A DNA stretch of 5,290 nt from Bergeyella zoohelcum (GCA_030523905.1 JAUNHO010000053.1:1429-6718); one strand, 5' to 3'; shown: positions 1 through 5,290, counted from the first letter of the stretch. Numbers and translations: made by a program. Notes: generated by a model not told the origin, from the letters alone.

Positions 1-434
1 TGACGCAGGAAAACCTAAGCCATCGCGTAGGTAAGGAACGAAGCACAATTACCAATTCGCTCCGTCTTTTGAAACTCAATCCGTCAATGCAAAATGCCAT
101 CAGAAGTGGTGAAATTTCAGCAGGACACGGCCGTGCGATTTTAAGTTTAGAAAGCGAGGAATTACAGCAATTATTGTTTGAGCAAATCATCAAGCAAGGG
201 CTTAGCGTAAGACAAACCGAAGCAGTAGCGAATACTCTGAAAAAACCGAACGAAAAACCAGAAAAGAAACCTAAAAATATCCCGAACGAACTAAAAAGAG
301 CAGAAAAAAGATTAACCGATGTATTAGAGGTAAAAGTAGAAATCAAAGCGTCTGCCAATGGGAAAAAAGGAAAAATCGTTTTAGATTTCCAGAATGAGGA
401 AGAATTGGAACAGATTCTTTCGCATTTTCAGTAG
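1..434 (+). CDS. parB: ParB chromosome-partitioning protein, C-terminal 143 residues (5' end outside window)
   Basis: This is the 3' part of a ParB/Spo0J-family gene. The reading frame is open from base 3, so the gene begins upstream; a TTG at 69 opens the same frame but is an internal codon. The first ~25 residues (TQENLSHRVGKERSTITNSL...) are the helix-turn-helix region that in this family reads the parS site. GEISAGHGRAIL (~36-47) is a well-conserved following segment. Next come a helical stretch with LSVRQTE (~67-73), a Lys/Pro/Glu-rich linker (~80-95), and a C-terminal dimerisation domain with the typical GKKGKIVLDF and EELEQIL pattern (~120-139). The CTPase domain (GERR-type motif) would lie before the window. 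ParB loads at parS near the origin and works with ParA in segregation. The stop lies 6 nt before the next gene, which suggests co-transcription. No parS-like 16-mer palindrome was seen in the window. The identification is firm; the full length is unknown. Confidence 0.95.
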   Translation, partial: TQENLSHRVGKERSTITNSLRLLKLNPSMQNAIRSGEISAGHGRAILSLESEELQQLLFEQIIKQGLSVRQTEAVANTLKKPNEKPEKKPKNIPNELKRAEKRLTDVLEVKVEIKASANGKKGKIVLDFQNEEELEQILSHFQ

Positions 435-440
435 AAAATT

Positions 441-1049
441 ATGAGAAAATTACTTTTCATATGGTGTGTTTTTGTATCATCTGTCGCTTTTTCACAAGTG
501 ATAGAAAAGGATACAATCACCTCAAAACCAAACACTTCTGAATTGTCATCGGAAGAAATAGTGGAGGATATAGAGAAAGATAATGCTCCTACCAAAAAAA
601 TGATTTCCAATCCCACAAAGGCTGGGCTTTACTCGGCGGTTTTGCCTGGTCTAGGGCAGTATTATAACAAAAAATATTGGAAAATCTCCATCGTTTGGGG
701 AGGAATAGGGACGGGGATAGGCATTGCCCTTTGGAATAATAAACAATATAACCGATATAGAAATGCCTATGTAGCCTCTCTCAATGGGCTTCCACACGAG
801 TTTTCAAGCAACTCCAATATTACCAGTACGGTTTTAGGAAACGCCCAAGATAGTGCCAAGCGTCAGAGAGATTATTCTATTGCCATCACGGCTTTGGTTT
901 ATATTTTGGGGATAATGGACGCGGTGGTAGATGCTCATCTTTACGAACAAAGAAAAGACCCTGATTTGGCAGTAAAGCCCACCATTTTGTATGACGAATT
1001 TGGAAGAGAAAACACAAAAATAGGGCTTAGTTTTAATCTTAAATTTTAA
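441..1049 (+). CDS. DUF5683 domain protein, putative exported/membrane protein of unknown function
   Basis: This 202-residue protein starts with a signal peptide: Lys/Arg at 2-3, a hydrophobic core (LLFIWCVFVSSVAFS), and a probable signal peptidase I cleavage after residue 18 (AFS|QV). An acidic, Ser/Thr-rich, probably disordered stretch follows (~20-52). The conserved core then begins: NPTKAGLYSAVLPGLGQYYNKKYWK (57-81), a hydrophobic segment (~83-97, IVWGGIGTGIGIALW), a Tyr/Arg/Asn-rich region NKQYNRYRNAY (100-110), and a second hydrophobic segment (~146-163) ending in the polar DAVVDAHL pattern (160-167). The C terminus, IGLSFNLKF, ends in an aromatic like many Bacteroidota envelope proteins. 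I recognise the PGLGQ-YY-KKYWK core as DUF5683, which in Flavobacteriia commonly lies between parB and dapB. No biochemical role is known to me, and none should be inferred beyond an envelope location. Its tight spacing (6 nt after parB, 9 nt before dapB) makes it an operon member. The ATG at 441 is supported by the signal peptide starting there. Confidence 0.85.
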   Translation: MRKLLFIWCVFVSSVAFSQVIEKDTITSKPNTSELSSEEIVEDIEKDNAPTKKMISNPTKAGLYSAVLPGLGQYYNKKYWKISIVWGGIGTGIGIALWNNKQYNRYRNAYVASLNGLPHEFSSNSNITSTVLGNAQDSAKRQRDYSIAITALVYILGIMDAVVDAHLYEQRKDPDLAVKPTILYDEFGRENTKIGLSFNLKF

Positions 1050-1058
1050 TAAAATACA

Positions 1059-1760
1059 ATGAAAATAGCATTAGTAGGCTACGGAAAAATGGGTAAAATC
1101 ATCGATGAAATTGCTACCCAAAGAGGTCACGAAATCGTAGCAAGGCTCAATGAAACACCTACAAAGGAAAACTTCAATCAGGCAGAGATAGTCATTGAAT
1201 TTTCCCAGCCAGAGGTAGCTTTTCAAAATATAAAAACCTGCCTAGAAAACGAAATCCCAGTCGTTTGTGGCACTACGGGTTGGCTTTCACAAAAACCTGA
1301 AATAGAGCAAATTGCCATCAATAACAATACTGCGTTTTTATATGGGTCTAATTTCAGTTTAGGTGTTAATCTATTCTTTGCTTTGAATGAAAAATTAGCC
1401 CAAATGATGAAACCTTTTGATGAATATCAAATCCAGTTGGAGGAAATTCATCACACTCACAAAAAAGATGCACCGAGTGGTACAGCAATTTCTTTGGCGG
1501 AGGGTATTATCAGCCAAAATCCTAAATTTTCCACTTGGAAATTAGATGAAACCGAAGGCGAAAAACTAGGCATTACGGCAATCCGAGAAGATGAAGTCCC
1601 AGGTACGCATAGCATTTTCTATCGCTCGGAAGTAGATGAAATAGAGATAAAACATACTGCATTCAGCCGAAAAGGTTTTGCTCTTGGGGCAGTCATTGCA
1701 TCCGAATGGCTTAAAGACCGAAAAGGCGTTTTCTCAATGAAAGATGTTTTAGGCTTGTAA
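1059..1760 (+). CDS. dapB: 4-hydroxy-tetrahydrodipicolinate reductase (DapB), short form
   Basis: DapB reduces 4-hydroxy-tetrahydrodipicolinate to tetrahydrodipicolinate with NAD(P)H, a cytoplasmic step of the meso-diaminopimelate/lysine pathway that feeds peptidoglycan. Visible motifs, in 233-residue numbering, are: the Rossmann loop GYGKMG (7-12); EIVIEFSQPE (43-52), the equivalent of the DFT segment; CGTTGW (70-75); GSNFSLGVN (96-104); the signature EEIHHTHKKDAPSGTA (128-143), holding the catalytic His131 and Lys135 and the substrate-binding SGT loop; VPGTHS (180-185); and the C-terminal HTAFSRKGFALGA. All catalytic elements are present. It is about 40 residues shorter than the E. coli enzyme (273). 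Most of the difference lies between the nucleotide loop and the IEFS strand, as expected for the compact DapB of Bacteroidota. It is the last gene of the parB operon, 9 nt after the DUF5683 gene and followed by a hairpin terminator. Confidence 0.97.
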   Translation: MKIALVGYGKMGKIIDEIATQRGHEIVARLNETPTKENFNQAEIVIEFSQPEVAFQNIKTCLENEIPVVCGTTGWLSQKPEIEQIAINNNTAFLYGSNFSLGVNLFFALNEKLAQMMKPFDEYQIQLEEIHHTHKKDAPSGTAISLAEGIISQNPKFSTWKLDETEGEKLGITAIREDEVPGTHSIFYRSEVDEIEIKHTAFSRKGFALGAVIASEWLKDRKGVFSMKDVLGL

Positions 1761-1765
1761 AATAT

Positions 1766-1796
1766 AAAGGTTGCTGATGAAAAGGCAACTTTTTTA
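1766..1796 (+). terminator. Rho-independent-type terminator after dapB
   Basis: The arms AAAGGTTGC (1766-1774) and GCAACTTTT (1785-1793) can form a 9-bp stem with one G-T wobble (1769/1790) and a 10-nt loop (1775-1784). The outer A-T pairs run into a T-run at 1790-1795. The hairpin starts 5 nt after the dapB stop codon, as expected for an intrinsic terminator of the parB-DUF5683-dapB operon. The stem has only four G-C pairs, so its strength is uncertain. Confidence 0.7.
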
Positions 1797-1828
1797 TTTG
1801 TTTTTTCTCTCTCATTTTCATAATTTTG
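1797..1828 (+). promoter_or_regulatory. Bacteroidota-type promoter for the FNR-ferredoxin operon
   Basis: A TTTG at 1797-1800 lies 20 nt upstream of TAATTTTG at 1821-1828. This fits the Bacteroidota housekeeping sigma consensus (TTTG at -33, TAnnTTTG at -7) in both sequence and spacing. Transcription would start around 1833-1836, giving a ~30-nt A/T-rich leader before the ATG at 1865 (no Shine-Dalgarno visible, usual for this phylum). The -33 box immediately follows the T-run of the dapB terminator. Confidence 0.7.
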
Positions 1829-1864
1829 TCTGTTTTTTAGAATTAATAAAAATTTCTTTCAATA

Positions 1865-2917
1865 ATGATAACAACCGATTTACTAATCATAGGAGCAGGG
1901 CCTACTGGGCTTTTCACCGTTTTTGAGGCGGGCTTACTTAAAATTAAATGCCATATTATAGACGCACTTCCGCAACCAGGTGGGCAGTTGGCAGAACTTT
2001 ATCCAAAGAAACCAATTTTTGATATTCCTGGCTATCCATCGGTGGGAGCGGGAGAGTTGATAGATAATCTGATGGAGCAAATCAAGCAATTTGAACCAGG
2101 TTTTACTCTTTCCGAAACCGCAGTTTCGCTTAATAAAATAGATGAGGATTGGTTTGAAGTGGTAACGAACAAAGGCACTATACATCGTGCGAGAGCGGTG
2201 GCAATTGCTGGTGGGCTAGGCACTTTTGAACCAAGAAAACCAGAGATGGAAAACCTTGCCCAGTATGAGGAAAATGGTGTGGAATATTTCGTAAAAGACC
2301 CTGAAATGTTCCGCGATAAAAAAATTGTGATTGCTGGTGGCGGAGATTCAGCATTGGATTGGAGTATTTTCCTTGCCGATGTCGCAAAAGAAGTTACTTT
2401 GATTCATAGGAGAAACGAGTTTCGTGGAGCATTGGACTCTGTGGAGAAAGTTCAAGCATTGAAAAATCAAGGGAAAATCAATCTCATAACCCCAGCAGAG
2501 GTAACTGCTCTGAAAGGCGATGGGCATCTACAAGCCATCAGCGTGAATAAAGAGGGCGAAGAATTTGATTTAGAAACCGATTATTTCATTCCATTATTTG
2601 GGCTAACTCCGAAGCTGGGTGAATTGGCAAACTGGGGCTTAGAAATAGAAAAAAATGCCATAAAGGTAAATAACGCATTGGATTATCAGACCAATATTGA
2701 GGGCGTTTATGCCATTGGCGACATTAACACCTATCCAGGGAAATTAAAACTGATTTTATGTGGTTTCCACGAAGCTACACTGATGTGCCAAAGCGTGTAC
2801 CAAAGGCTGAACCCCGGCAAAAAATACGTACTGAAATATACCACTGTGAGCGGTGTAGATGGTTTTGATGGCTCACGAAAAGAGGCAGAAAAAGCCGTAG
2901 TGAAGAAGATAGATTAA
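1865..2917 (+). CDS. Ferredoxin--NADP+ reductase, type 2 (thioredoxin-reductase-like FNR)
   Basis: This 350-residue cytoplasmic FAD enzyme moves electrons between NADPH and ferredoxin. In order it shows: the FAD-binding loop GAGPTG (10-15) at the very N terminus; Asp33 ending the second strand (IID), for the adenosine ribose; PGGQL (38-42); the IPGYP segment (54-58); an AIAGGLG strand (113-119); the second, NADPH-binding Rossmann loop AGGGDSALDW (157-166); HRR (181-183), whose arginines suit the 2'-phosphate of NADPH; the second FAD motif YAIGDIN (282-288); and HEATLMCQ (302-309). Two features separate it from thioredoxin reductase. The redox CxxC is missing between the Rossmann loop and HRR (GGGDSALDW stands where CATC would be), and there is a C-terminal extension KYTTVSGVDGF (324-334), typical of the YumC/Chlorobium-type FNR2 group. 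The length matches that family. A [2Fe-2S] ferredoxin gene follows after 17 nt and is the likely partner. The alternative, a YpdA-like bacillithiol-disulfide reductase, is less likely given the FNR2-type C terminus and the ferredoxin neighbour. Confidence 0.9.
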   Translation: MITTDLLIIGAGPTGLFTVFEAGLLKIKCHIIDALPQPGGQLAELYPKKPIFDIPGYPSVGAGELIDNLMEQIKQFEPGFTLSETAVSLNKIDEDWFEVVTNKGTIHRARAVAIAGGLGTFEPRKPEMENLAQYEENGVEYFVKDPEMFRDKKIVIAGGGDSALDWSIFLADVAKEVTLIHRRNEFRGALDSVEKVQALKNQGKINLITPAEVTALKGDGHLQAISVNKEGEEFDLETDYFIPLFGLTPKLGELANWGLEIEKNAIKVNNALDYQTNIEGVYAIGDINTYPGKLKLILCGFHEATLMCQSVYQRLNPGKKYVLKYTTVSGVDGFDGSRKEAEKAVVKKID

Positions 2918-2934
2918 CCTATTTTTTAGCAAAA

Positions 2935-3267
2935 ATGAGCGATATTAATATCAAAATAATAGATAGGGAAGGCGTTTCGCACGATATTGCGGCTCCTACC
3001 GATATGTCTATGAACCTTATGGAGGTCATCAGAGCCTACGAACTGGCAGAAGATGGCACGATAGGGAATTGCGGTGGAATGGCAATGTGTGCCTCTTGTC
3101 AAGTTTATGTGCATAGCGGTGCCGAAAAACTCCCAGAAATGGAGGCAGAGGAAGACGCAATGCTTGCCGAGGCGTATCATACGCAAGATAATTCCAGATT
3201 GGGTTGCCAAATCCACATCACCGAAGAGCTAGACGGCTTGGAGGTAGAGTTGGCACCATATCCGTAG
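2935..3267 (+). CDS. [2Fe-2S] ferredoxin, adrenodoxin/Isc type
   Basis: This 110-residue ferredoxin carries one [2Fe-2S] cluster. The four ligands are Cys46, Cys52, Cys55 and Cys91, spaced C-x5-C-x2-C-x35-C. This is the vertebrate-type (adrenodoxin, putidaredoxin, Isc Fdx) pattern rather than the plant-type C-x4-C-x2-C. The flanking segments fit: an N-terminal beta strand pair (INIKIIDREGVSHDI), the helix MNLMEVIRA (26-34), the cluster loop GNCGGMAMCASC (44-55), an acidic partner-docking helix rich in Glu/Asp (EMEAEEDAMLAEA, 68-80), and RLGCQIHIT (88-96) with the last ligand. Calculated by eye, the protein is strongly acidic, as expected for an electron carrier that docks on basic reductase surfaces. 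It starts 17 nt after the reductase gene with no promoter between, so the two form an operon and probably a working NADPH-reductase-ferredoxin relay. The final acceptor (an oxygenase, desaturase, Fe-S assembly or other enzyme) is not encoded here. A strong hairpin follows the stop. Confidence 0.93.
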   Translation: MSDINIKIIDREGVSHDIAAPTDMSMNLMEVIRAYELAEDGTIGNCGGMAMCASCQVYVHSGAEKLPEMEAEEDAMLAEAYHTQDNSRLGCQIHITEELDGLEVELAPYP

Positions 3268-3299
3268 AATTTCAGCAGACAATAATTCTTACATTATAC

Positions 3300-3340
3300 A
3301 TCAAACCCTCATCATAATTCTGACGAGGGTTTGATATTTT
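3300..3340. terminator. Strong inverted repeat between convergent genes, likely shared terminator
   Basis: ATCAAACCCTC (3300-3310) and GAGGGTTTGAT (3325-3335) form a perfect 11-bp stem. After one A-C mismatch, TCA/TGA (3312-3314 with 3321-3323) adds three more pairs around a 6-nt loop (3315-3320). On the plus strand it is followed by ATTTTGTTT, a weak T-rich tail, 33 nt beyond the ferredoxin stop. On the minus strand it lies just past the permease stop, but no real T-run follows. It therefore best serves the ferredoxin operon and may also limit read-through from the convergent permease gene. Confidence 0.75.
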
Positions 3341-3353
3341 GTTTATAATTTCT

Positions 3354-4823
3354 CTATTTCTTCTGCAATTTAGAATGTTTTATGCTGTATAGGAAATAGA
3401 CTATAAGTCCTATCAGTAGCCAGATTACGGAATATATTTTTGCTTCTTTACTTAGGTTGAATATCAGATATAAATTGATAATGATGCCCAAACCTGCGAT
3501 TAAAGGCAGTGCAGGAACGCGGAAGGCTCTCTCCAAATTAGGCTGTTTCACCCTCAAAAGCCATACAGAAATACAGACCATAGCAAAAGCGAAAAGCGTC
3601 CCAAAACTGGTCATATGTGCCAATTCATTAATAGGGGTAAGCCCTGCCACAATACTCACAATGATACCAATTATCCAAAGGTTTTCCCTAGGGACTCCGG
3701 TTTTTTCATCTACTTTTGAAAAGATTTTTGGGATTAATCCGTCTTTTGACATTCCTAAAAATATCCTAGATTGTCCAGTTATCATCACTATCAATACAGA
3801 GACTAGGCCTACCGTTGCAGCTATGGTAATGAGGTAACTAGCCCAAGGTTGTCCTGCTATATCAAAGGCATACGCCACAGGTGCTTTTATGGCATCAGGG
3901 TACTTTCCAAGAGGGTTGAAATCAGTATAATTCATCATTCCCGTAAGAACCAAAGTTACCAAAATATACAAGAAAGTACAGGAAATAAGTGATACAATAA
4001 TAGCAAACGGAATGTCTTTTTTAGGGTTAATGGCTTCCCCAGCTTGGGTAGAGACGGCATCAAACCCTACATAAGAGAAAAATATCGCCGACGCTCCTGC
4101 TATCACCCCAGCATAGCCATAGGCCTCGTGGCTTACGCCGTTTTCGGTAATGGTTTTTGCTTCTGGAATGAATGGCAACCAGTTGTCTGGCACTACGAAA
4201 AACGCCCCAGCCACAATCACAAAAATAATAGTGGAGACTTTTAGCAATACGATGAGATTATTCGCTTTTGCGGCTTCTTTGGTTCCTCTTGTAAGGATAA
4301 ATACCACTAAAAGTACAATGAGCATTGCAGGTAGATTGACAGAAAAGCTACTGCCACCAAGGGCTTCAAAGGTTTTTGGGTCATTGGTGAGCCAGTTGGG
4401 GAGGGTTAGTCCGAACATTTTCAAGAATTTACCGAAATAGCCTGACCAAGAGACCGCAACCGTCATCGATGCCATCATATACTCCAAAATCAGTCCCCAG
4501 CCTATCATCCAAGCGAAAATTTCGCCCACAGTTCCATAGGCATAGGAGTACGCCGAGCCTTCCACTGGCAATATAGACGAAAACTCTGCATAGCAAAGAG
4601 CCGCAAAAATACAGGCAATCCCAGCAATGGCAAACGAAACTGCCAAAGCAGGTCCAGCGTGATAGTACGCCCCAGTGCCAGTTAGTACGAAAATACCACC
4701 ACCGATAATGGCTCCAATGCCTATTGCTACCAGAGTCCATCGCCCTAAAACGCGTTTCAGTTGGCTGTTTTTCATCTCCTCCTTGTATGCACTTATGGGC
4801 TTTTTAATCCAAATATTTGACAT
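3354..4823 (-). CDS. APC-superfamily amino-acid permease, CAT-like
   Basis: This 489-residue integral inner-membrane transporter has about 12 hydrophobic segments. It belongs to the amino acid-polyamine-organocation superfamily and most resembles the cationic-amino-acid-transporter-like (YfnA/GkApcT) group. Using the ATG at 4823 as residue 1, a basic cytoplasmic N terminus (SNIWIKKPISAYKEEMK) leads to TM1 with the unwound substrate-binding signature GIGAIIGGGIFVLTG (35-49). LPVEGSAYSYAY (85-96) precedes TM3. TM6 carries FFSYVGFDAVST (248-259), followed by the loop GEAINPKKDIP (262-272). QSRIFLGMSKDGLIP (351-365) is the conserved TM8-9 cytoplasmic loop, and FRVPALP (434-440) precedes the final pair of helices. 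The substrate cannot be read from sequence; a proton-coupled import role is inferred from family. An in-frame TTG at 4844 would add seven residues (MSKRIIT), but it overlaps a -7-like promoter box. MSNIWxKKP is also a natural N terminus for such proteins, so I chose the ATG. It is convergent with the ferredoxin gene and divergent from pnuC. Confidence 0.92.
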   Translation of the reverse strand: MSNIWIKKPISAYKEEMKNSQLKRVLGRWTLVAIGIGAIIGGGIFVLTGTGAYYHAGPALAVSFAIAGIACIFAALCYAEFSSILPVEGSAYSYAYGTVGEIFAWMIGWGLILEYMMASMTVAVSWSGYFGKFLKMFGLTLPNWLTNDPKTFEALGGSSFSVNLPAMLIVLLVVFILTRGTKEAAKANNLIVLLKVSTIIFVIVAGAFFVVPDNWLPFIPEAKTITENGVSHEAYGYAGVIAGASAIFFSYVGFDAVSTQAGEAINPKKDIPFAIIVSLISCTFLYILVTLVLTGMMNYTDFNPLGKYPDAIKAPVAYAFDIAGQPWASYLITIAATVGLVSVLIVMITGQSRIFLGMSKDGLIPKIFSKVDEKTGVPRENLWIIGIIVSIVAGLTPINELAHMTSFGTLFAFAMVCISVWLLRVKQPNLERAFRVPALPLIAGLGIIINLYLIFNLSKEAKIYSVIWLLIGLIVYFLYSIKHSKLQKK

Positions 4824-4841
4824 AGTAATTATTCTTTTGCT

Positions 4842-4849
4842 CAAAAATA
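4842..4849 (-). promoter_or_regulatory. Possible -7 box of the permease promoter
   Basis: Read on the minus strand, 4849-4842 is TATTTTTG, an exact match to TAnnTTTG. A transcript would start near 4836, leaving a leader of roughly 12 nt before the ATG at 4823. No good TTTG -33 box lies at the right distance; the nearest T-rich stretch is around 4876-4867. In an A/T-rich spacer such an 8-mer can occur by chance, hence modest confidence. Confidence 0.45.
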
Positions 4850-4892
4850 GAAAAAAAATGAATACGAAATAGAAAATTTATGAAAAAAAATT

Positions 4893-4900
4893 TATCTTTG
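4893..4900 (+). promoter_or_regulatory. Possible -7 box of the pnuC promoter
   Basis: TATCTTTG at 4893-4900 matches TAnnTTTG exactly. It ends only 8 nt before the pnuC ATG at 4909, so transcription would begin at about 4905-4908 and the mRNA would be leaderless or nearly so. The expected -33 position (~4869-4872, ATAG) is not a TTTG. The upstream DNA carries A-tracts (4851-4858, 4883-4890) that could act as an UP-like element, which is speculation. Confidence 0.45.
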
Positions 4901-4908
4901 GCATCACT

Positions 4909-5290
4909 ATGAATCTATACGAATTACTACTGAAACCCTACGAGAATTATCAGACTTTTGATATTGCGTTGGAGGCTACGGCAACGATTTTTGGACTGCT
5001 AAGCGTATTTTTTTCTATCCGAAAAAACATTTGGGTCTATCCTACGGGGATTATTTCTACGGCTATCTATGTTTATATTTTATTCGTTTCCAGTCTTTTA
5101 GGAGATATGATGATTAATGTTTATTATACCATAATGAGCATCTACGGCTGGGTGCTGTGGTCTAAACATAGTGATGATAATATCCATATTAATGTAAGTA
5201 GAGCCACGCCGAAAGAATGGCTCATTAGTGGGGCGATTTTTATTTTCAGTCTTGGTCTTGTTACGCTTGTTTATTATTATAAACCATTGA
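4909..5290 (+). CDS. pnuC: PnuC-family nicotinamide riboside transporter, N-terminal 127 residues (3' end outside window)
   Basis: The frame is open from the ATG at 4909 to the window edge with no stop, coding 127 residues of a polytopic membrane protein. Family members in Bacteroidota are about 200 residues, so roughly 60% is present. After a short amphipathic start (MNLYELLLKPYENYQTFD) come hydrophobic segments at about 20-37, 42-60, 68-84 and 104-124. Diagnostic PnuC features are RKNIWVYPTGIISTAIYVYIL (38-58), equivalent to the N-W-x-P-G-I-x-S segment, then LLGDMMINVYYTIMSIYGWVLW (63-84) with the N-x-x-Y and YGWxxW pattern that lines the substrate pocket in known structures. PnuC moves nicotinamide riboside by facilitated diffusion, with trapping by phosphorylation inside the cell. 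The kinase partner (an NadR/NrnK-like protein) is often encoded next to pnuC in Bacteroidota but would lie beyond this window. It is divergent from the permease gene. Vitamin-type specificity (riboside versus other vitamins such as thiamine in PnuT) cannot be settled from the fragment. I see no TPP-riboswitch-like leader, which favours a nicotinamide role. Confidence 0.85.
   Translation, partial: MNLYELLLKPYENYQTFDIALEATATIFGLLSVFFSIRKNIWVYPTGIISTAIYVYILFVSSLLGDMMINVYYTIMSIYGWVLWSKHSDDNIHINVSRATPKEWLISGAIFIFSLGLVTLVYYYKPL

Noticed and set aside
69..434. A 121-residue ORF beginning with TTG at 69 as a complete gene.
   Set aside because: The frame is open upstream to base 3 and the upstream residues (TQENLSHRVGKERSTITN) are the ParB helix-turn-helix, so the TTG is internal to a gene cut by the window edge.
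1934..2387. Minus-strand ORFs opposite the FNR gene.
   Set aside because: They overlap one another and the strong FNR2 coding frame and have no recognisable motifs.
1865..2917. Annotation as thioredoxin reductase (TrxB).
   Set aside because: The redox CxxC is missing from the position after the NADPH loop, and the C terminus matches the FNR2 group.
2926..3216. Minus-strand 96-residue ORF opposite the ferredoxin gene.
   Set aside because: It is antisense to a clear ferredoxin, has a His/Cys-rich composition typical of a shadow frame, and shows no family resemblance.
3457..4440. Several plus-strand ORFs (3457-3837, 4044-4244, 4150-4440) opposite the permease.
   Set aside because: They are complements of transmembrane-coding codons with no recognisable domain, and they overlap a well-supported gene completely.
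4824..4844. TTG at 4844 as the permease start, adding MSKRIIT.
   Set aside because: It overlaps a -7-like box and adds residues that do not look like part of the conserved N terminus; the ATG at 4823 gives a natural MSNIWIKKP start.
1..5290. parS site, CRISPR array, insertion sequence, tRNA or defence system.
   Set aside because: I looked for a GTTTCACGTGAAAC-like palindrome, regularly spaced direct repeats, transposase motifs and cloverleaf sequences by eye and found none; the window is fully explained by core-type genes.

Overview
The window is an ordinary chromosomal segment of a low-GC member of the Bacteroidota, most likely class Flavobacteriia. The Weeksellaceae group (Riemerella, Bergeyella, Chryseobacterium and relatives) is my best guess, inferred from protein style and not tested by a search. 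Three things support this. The gene order parB - DUF5683 protein - short-form dapB is typical of Flavobacteriia. Start codons follow A/T-rich leaders without clear Shine-Dalgarno sequences. Intergenic regions carry matches to the Bacteroidota promoter consensus (TTTG at -33, TAnnTTTG at -7).

Layout. (1) Positions 1-1760 hold the end of a plus-strand operon: the C-terminal part of the chromosome-partitioning protein ParB (truncated by the window edge), a small secreted or membrane DUF5683 protein of unknown function, and dapB of the lysine/diaminopimelate pathway. Gaps are only 6 and 9 nt. A hairpin with a T-run closes the operon. (2) Positions 1797-3267 hold a two-gene plus-strand operon under its own Bacteroidota-type promoter: a thioredoxin-reductase-like ferredoxin--NADP+ reductase (FNR type 2) and an adrenodoxin/Isc-type [2Fe-2S] ferredoxin. 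Together they look like a complete NADPH-to-ferredoxin electron relay. A strong 11-bp inverted repeat ends it. (3) Positions 3354-4823, minus strand and convergent with the ferredoxin, hold an APC-superfamily amino-acid permease of the CAT-like type. (4) From 4909, divergent from the permease, starts a PnuC-type nicotinamide riboside transporter that runs off the right edge. The short A/T-rich spacer between these last two genes carries a -7-like box on each strand.

How the genes relate. The first operon joins chromosome segregation with cell-wall precursor synthesis (DapB makes the precursor of diaminopimelate and lysine). The second supplies low-potential electrons to an acceptor not encoded here. 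The last two genes are nutrient uptake systems and need not be functionally linked to the rest. I see no mobile element, CRISPR array, tRNA/rRNA, defence locus or novel multi-gene system. The only gene without a known role is the DUF5683 protein, and the most interesting points concern operon architecture and promoter placement.
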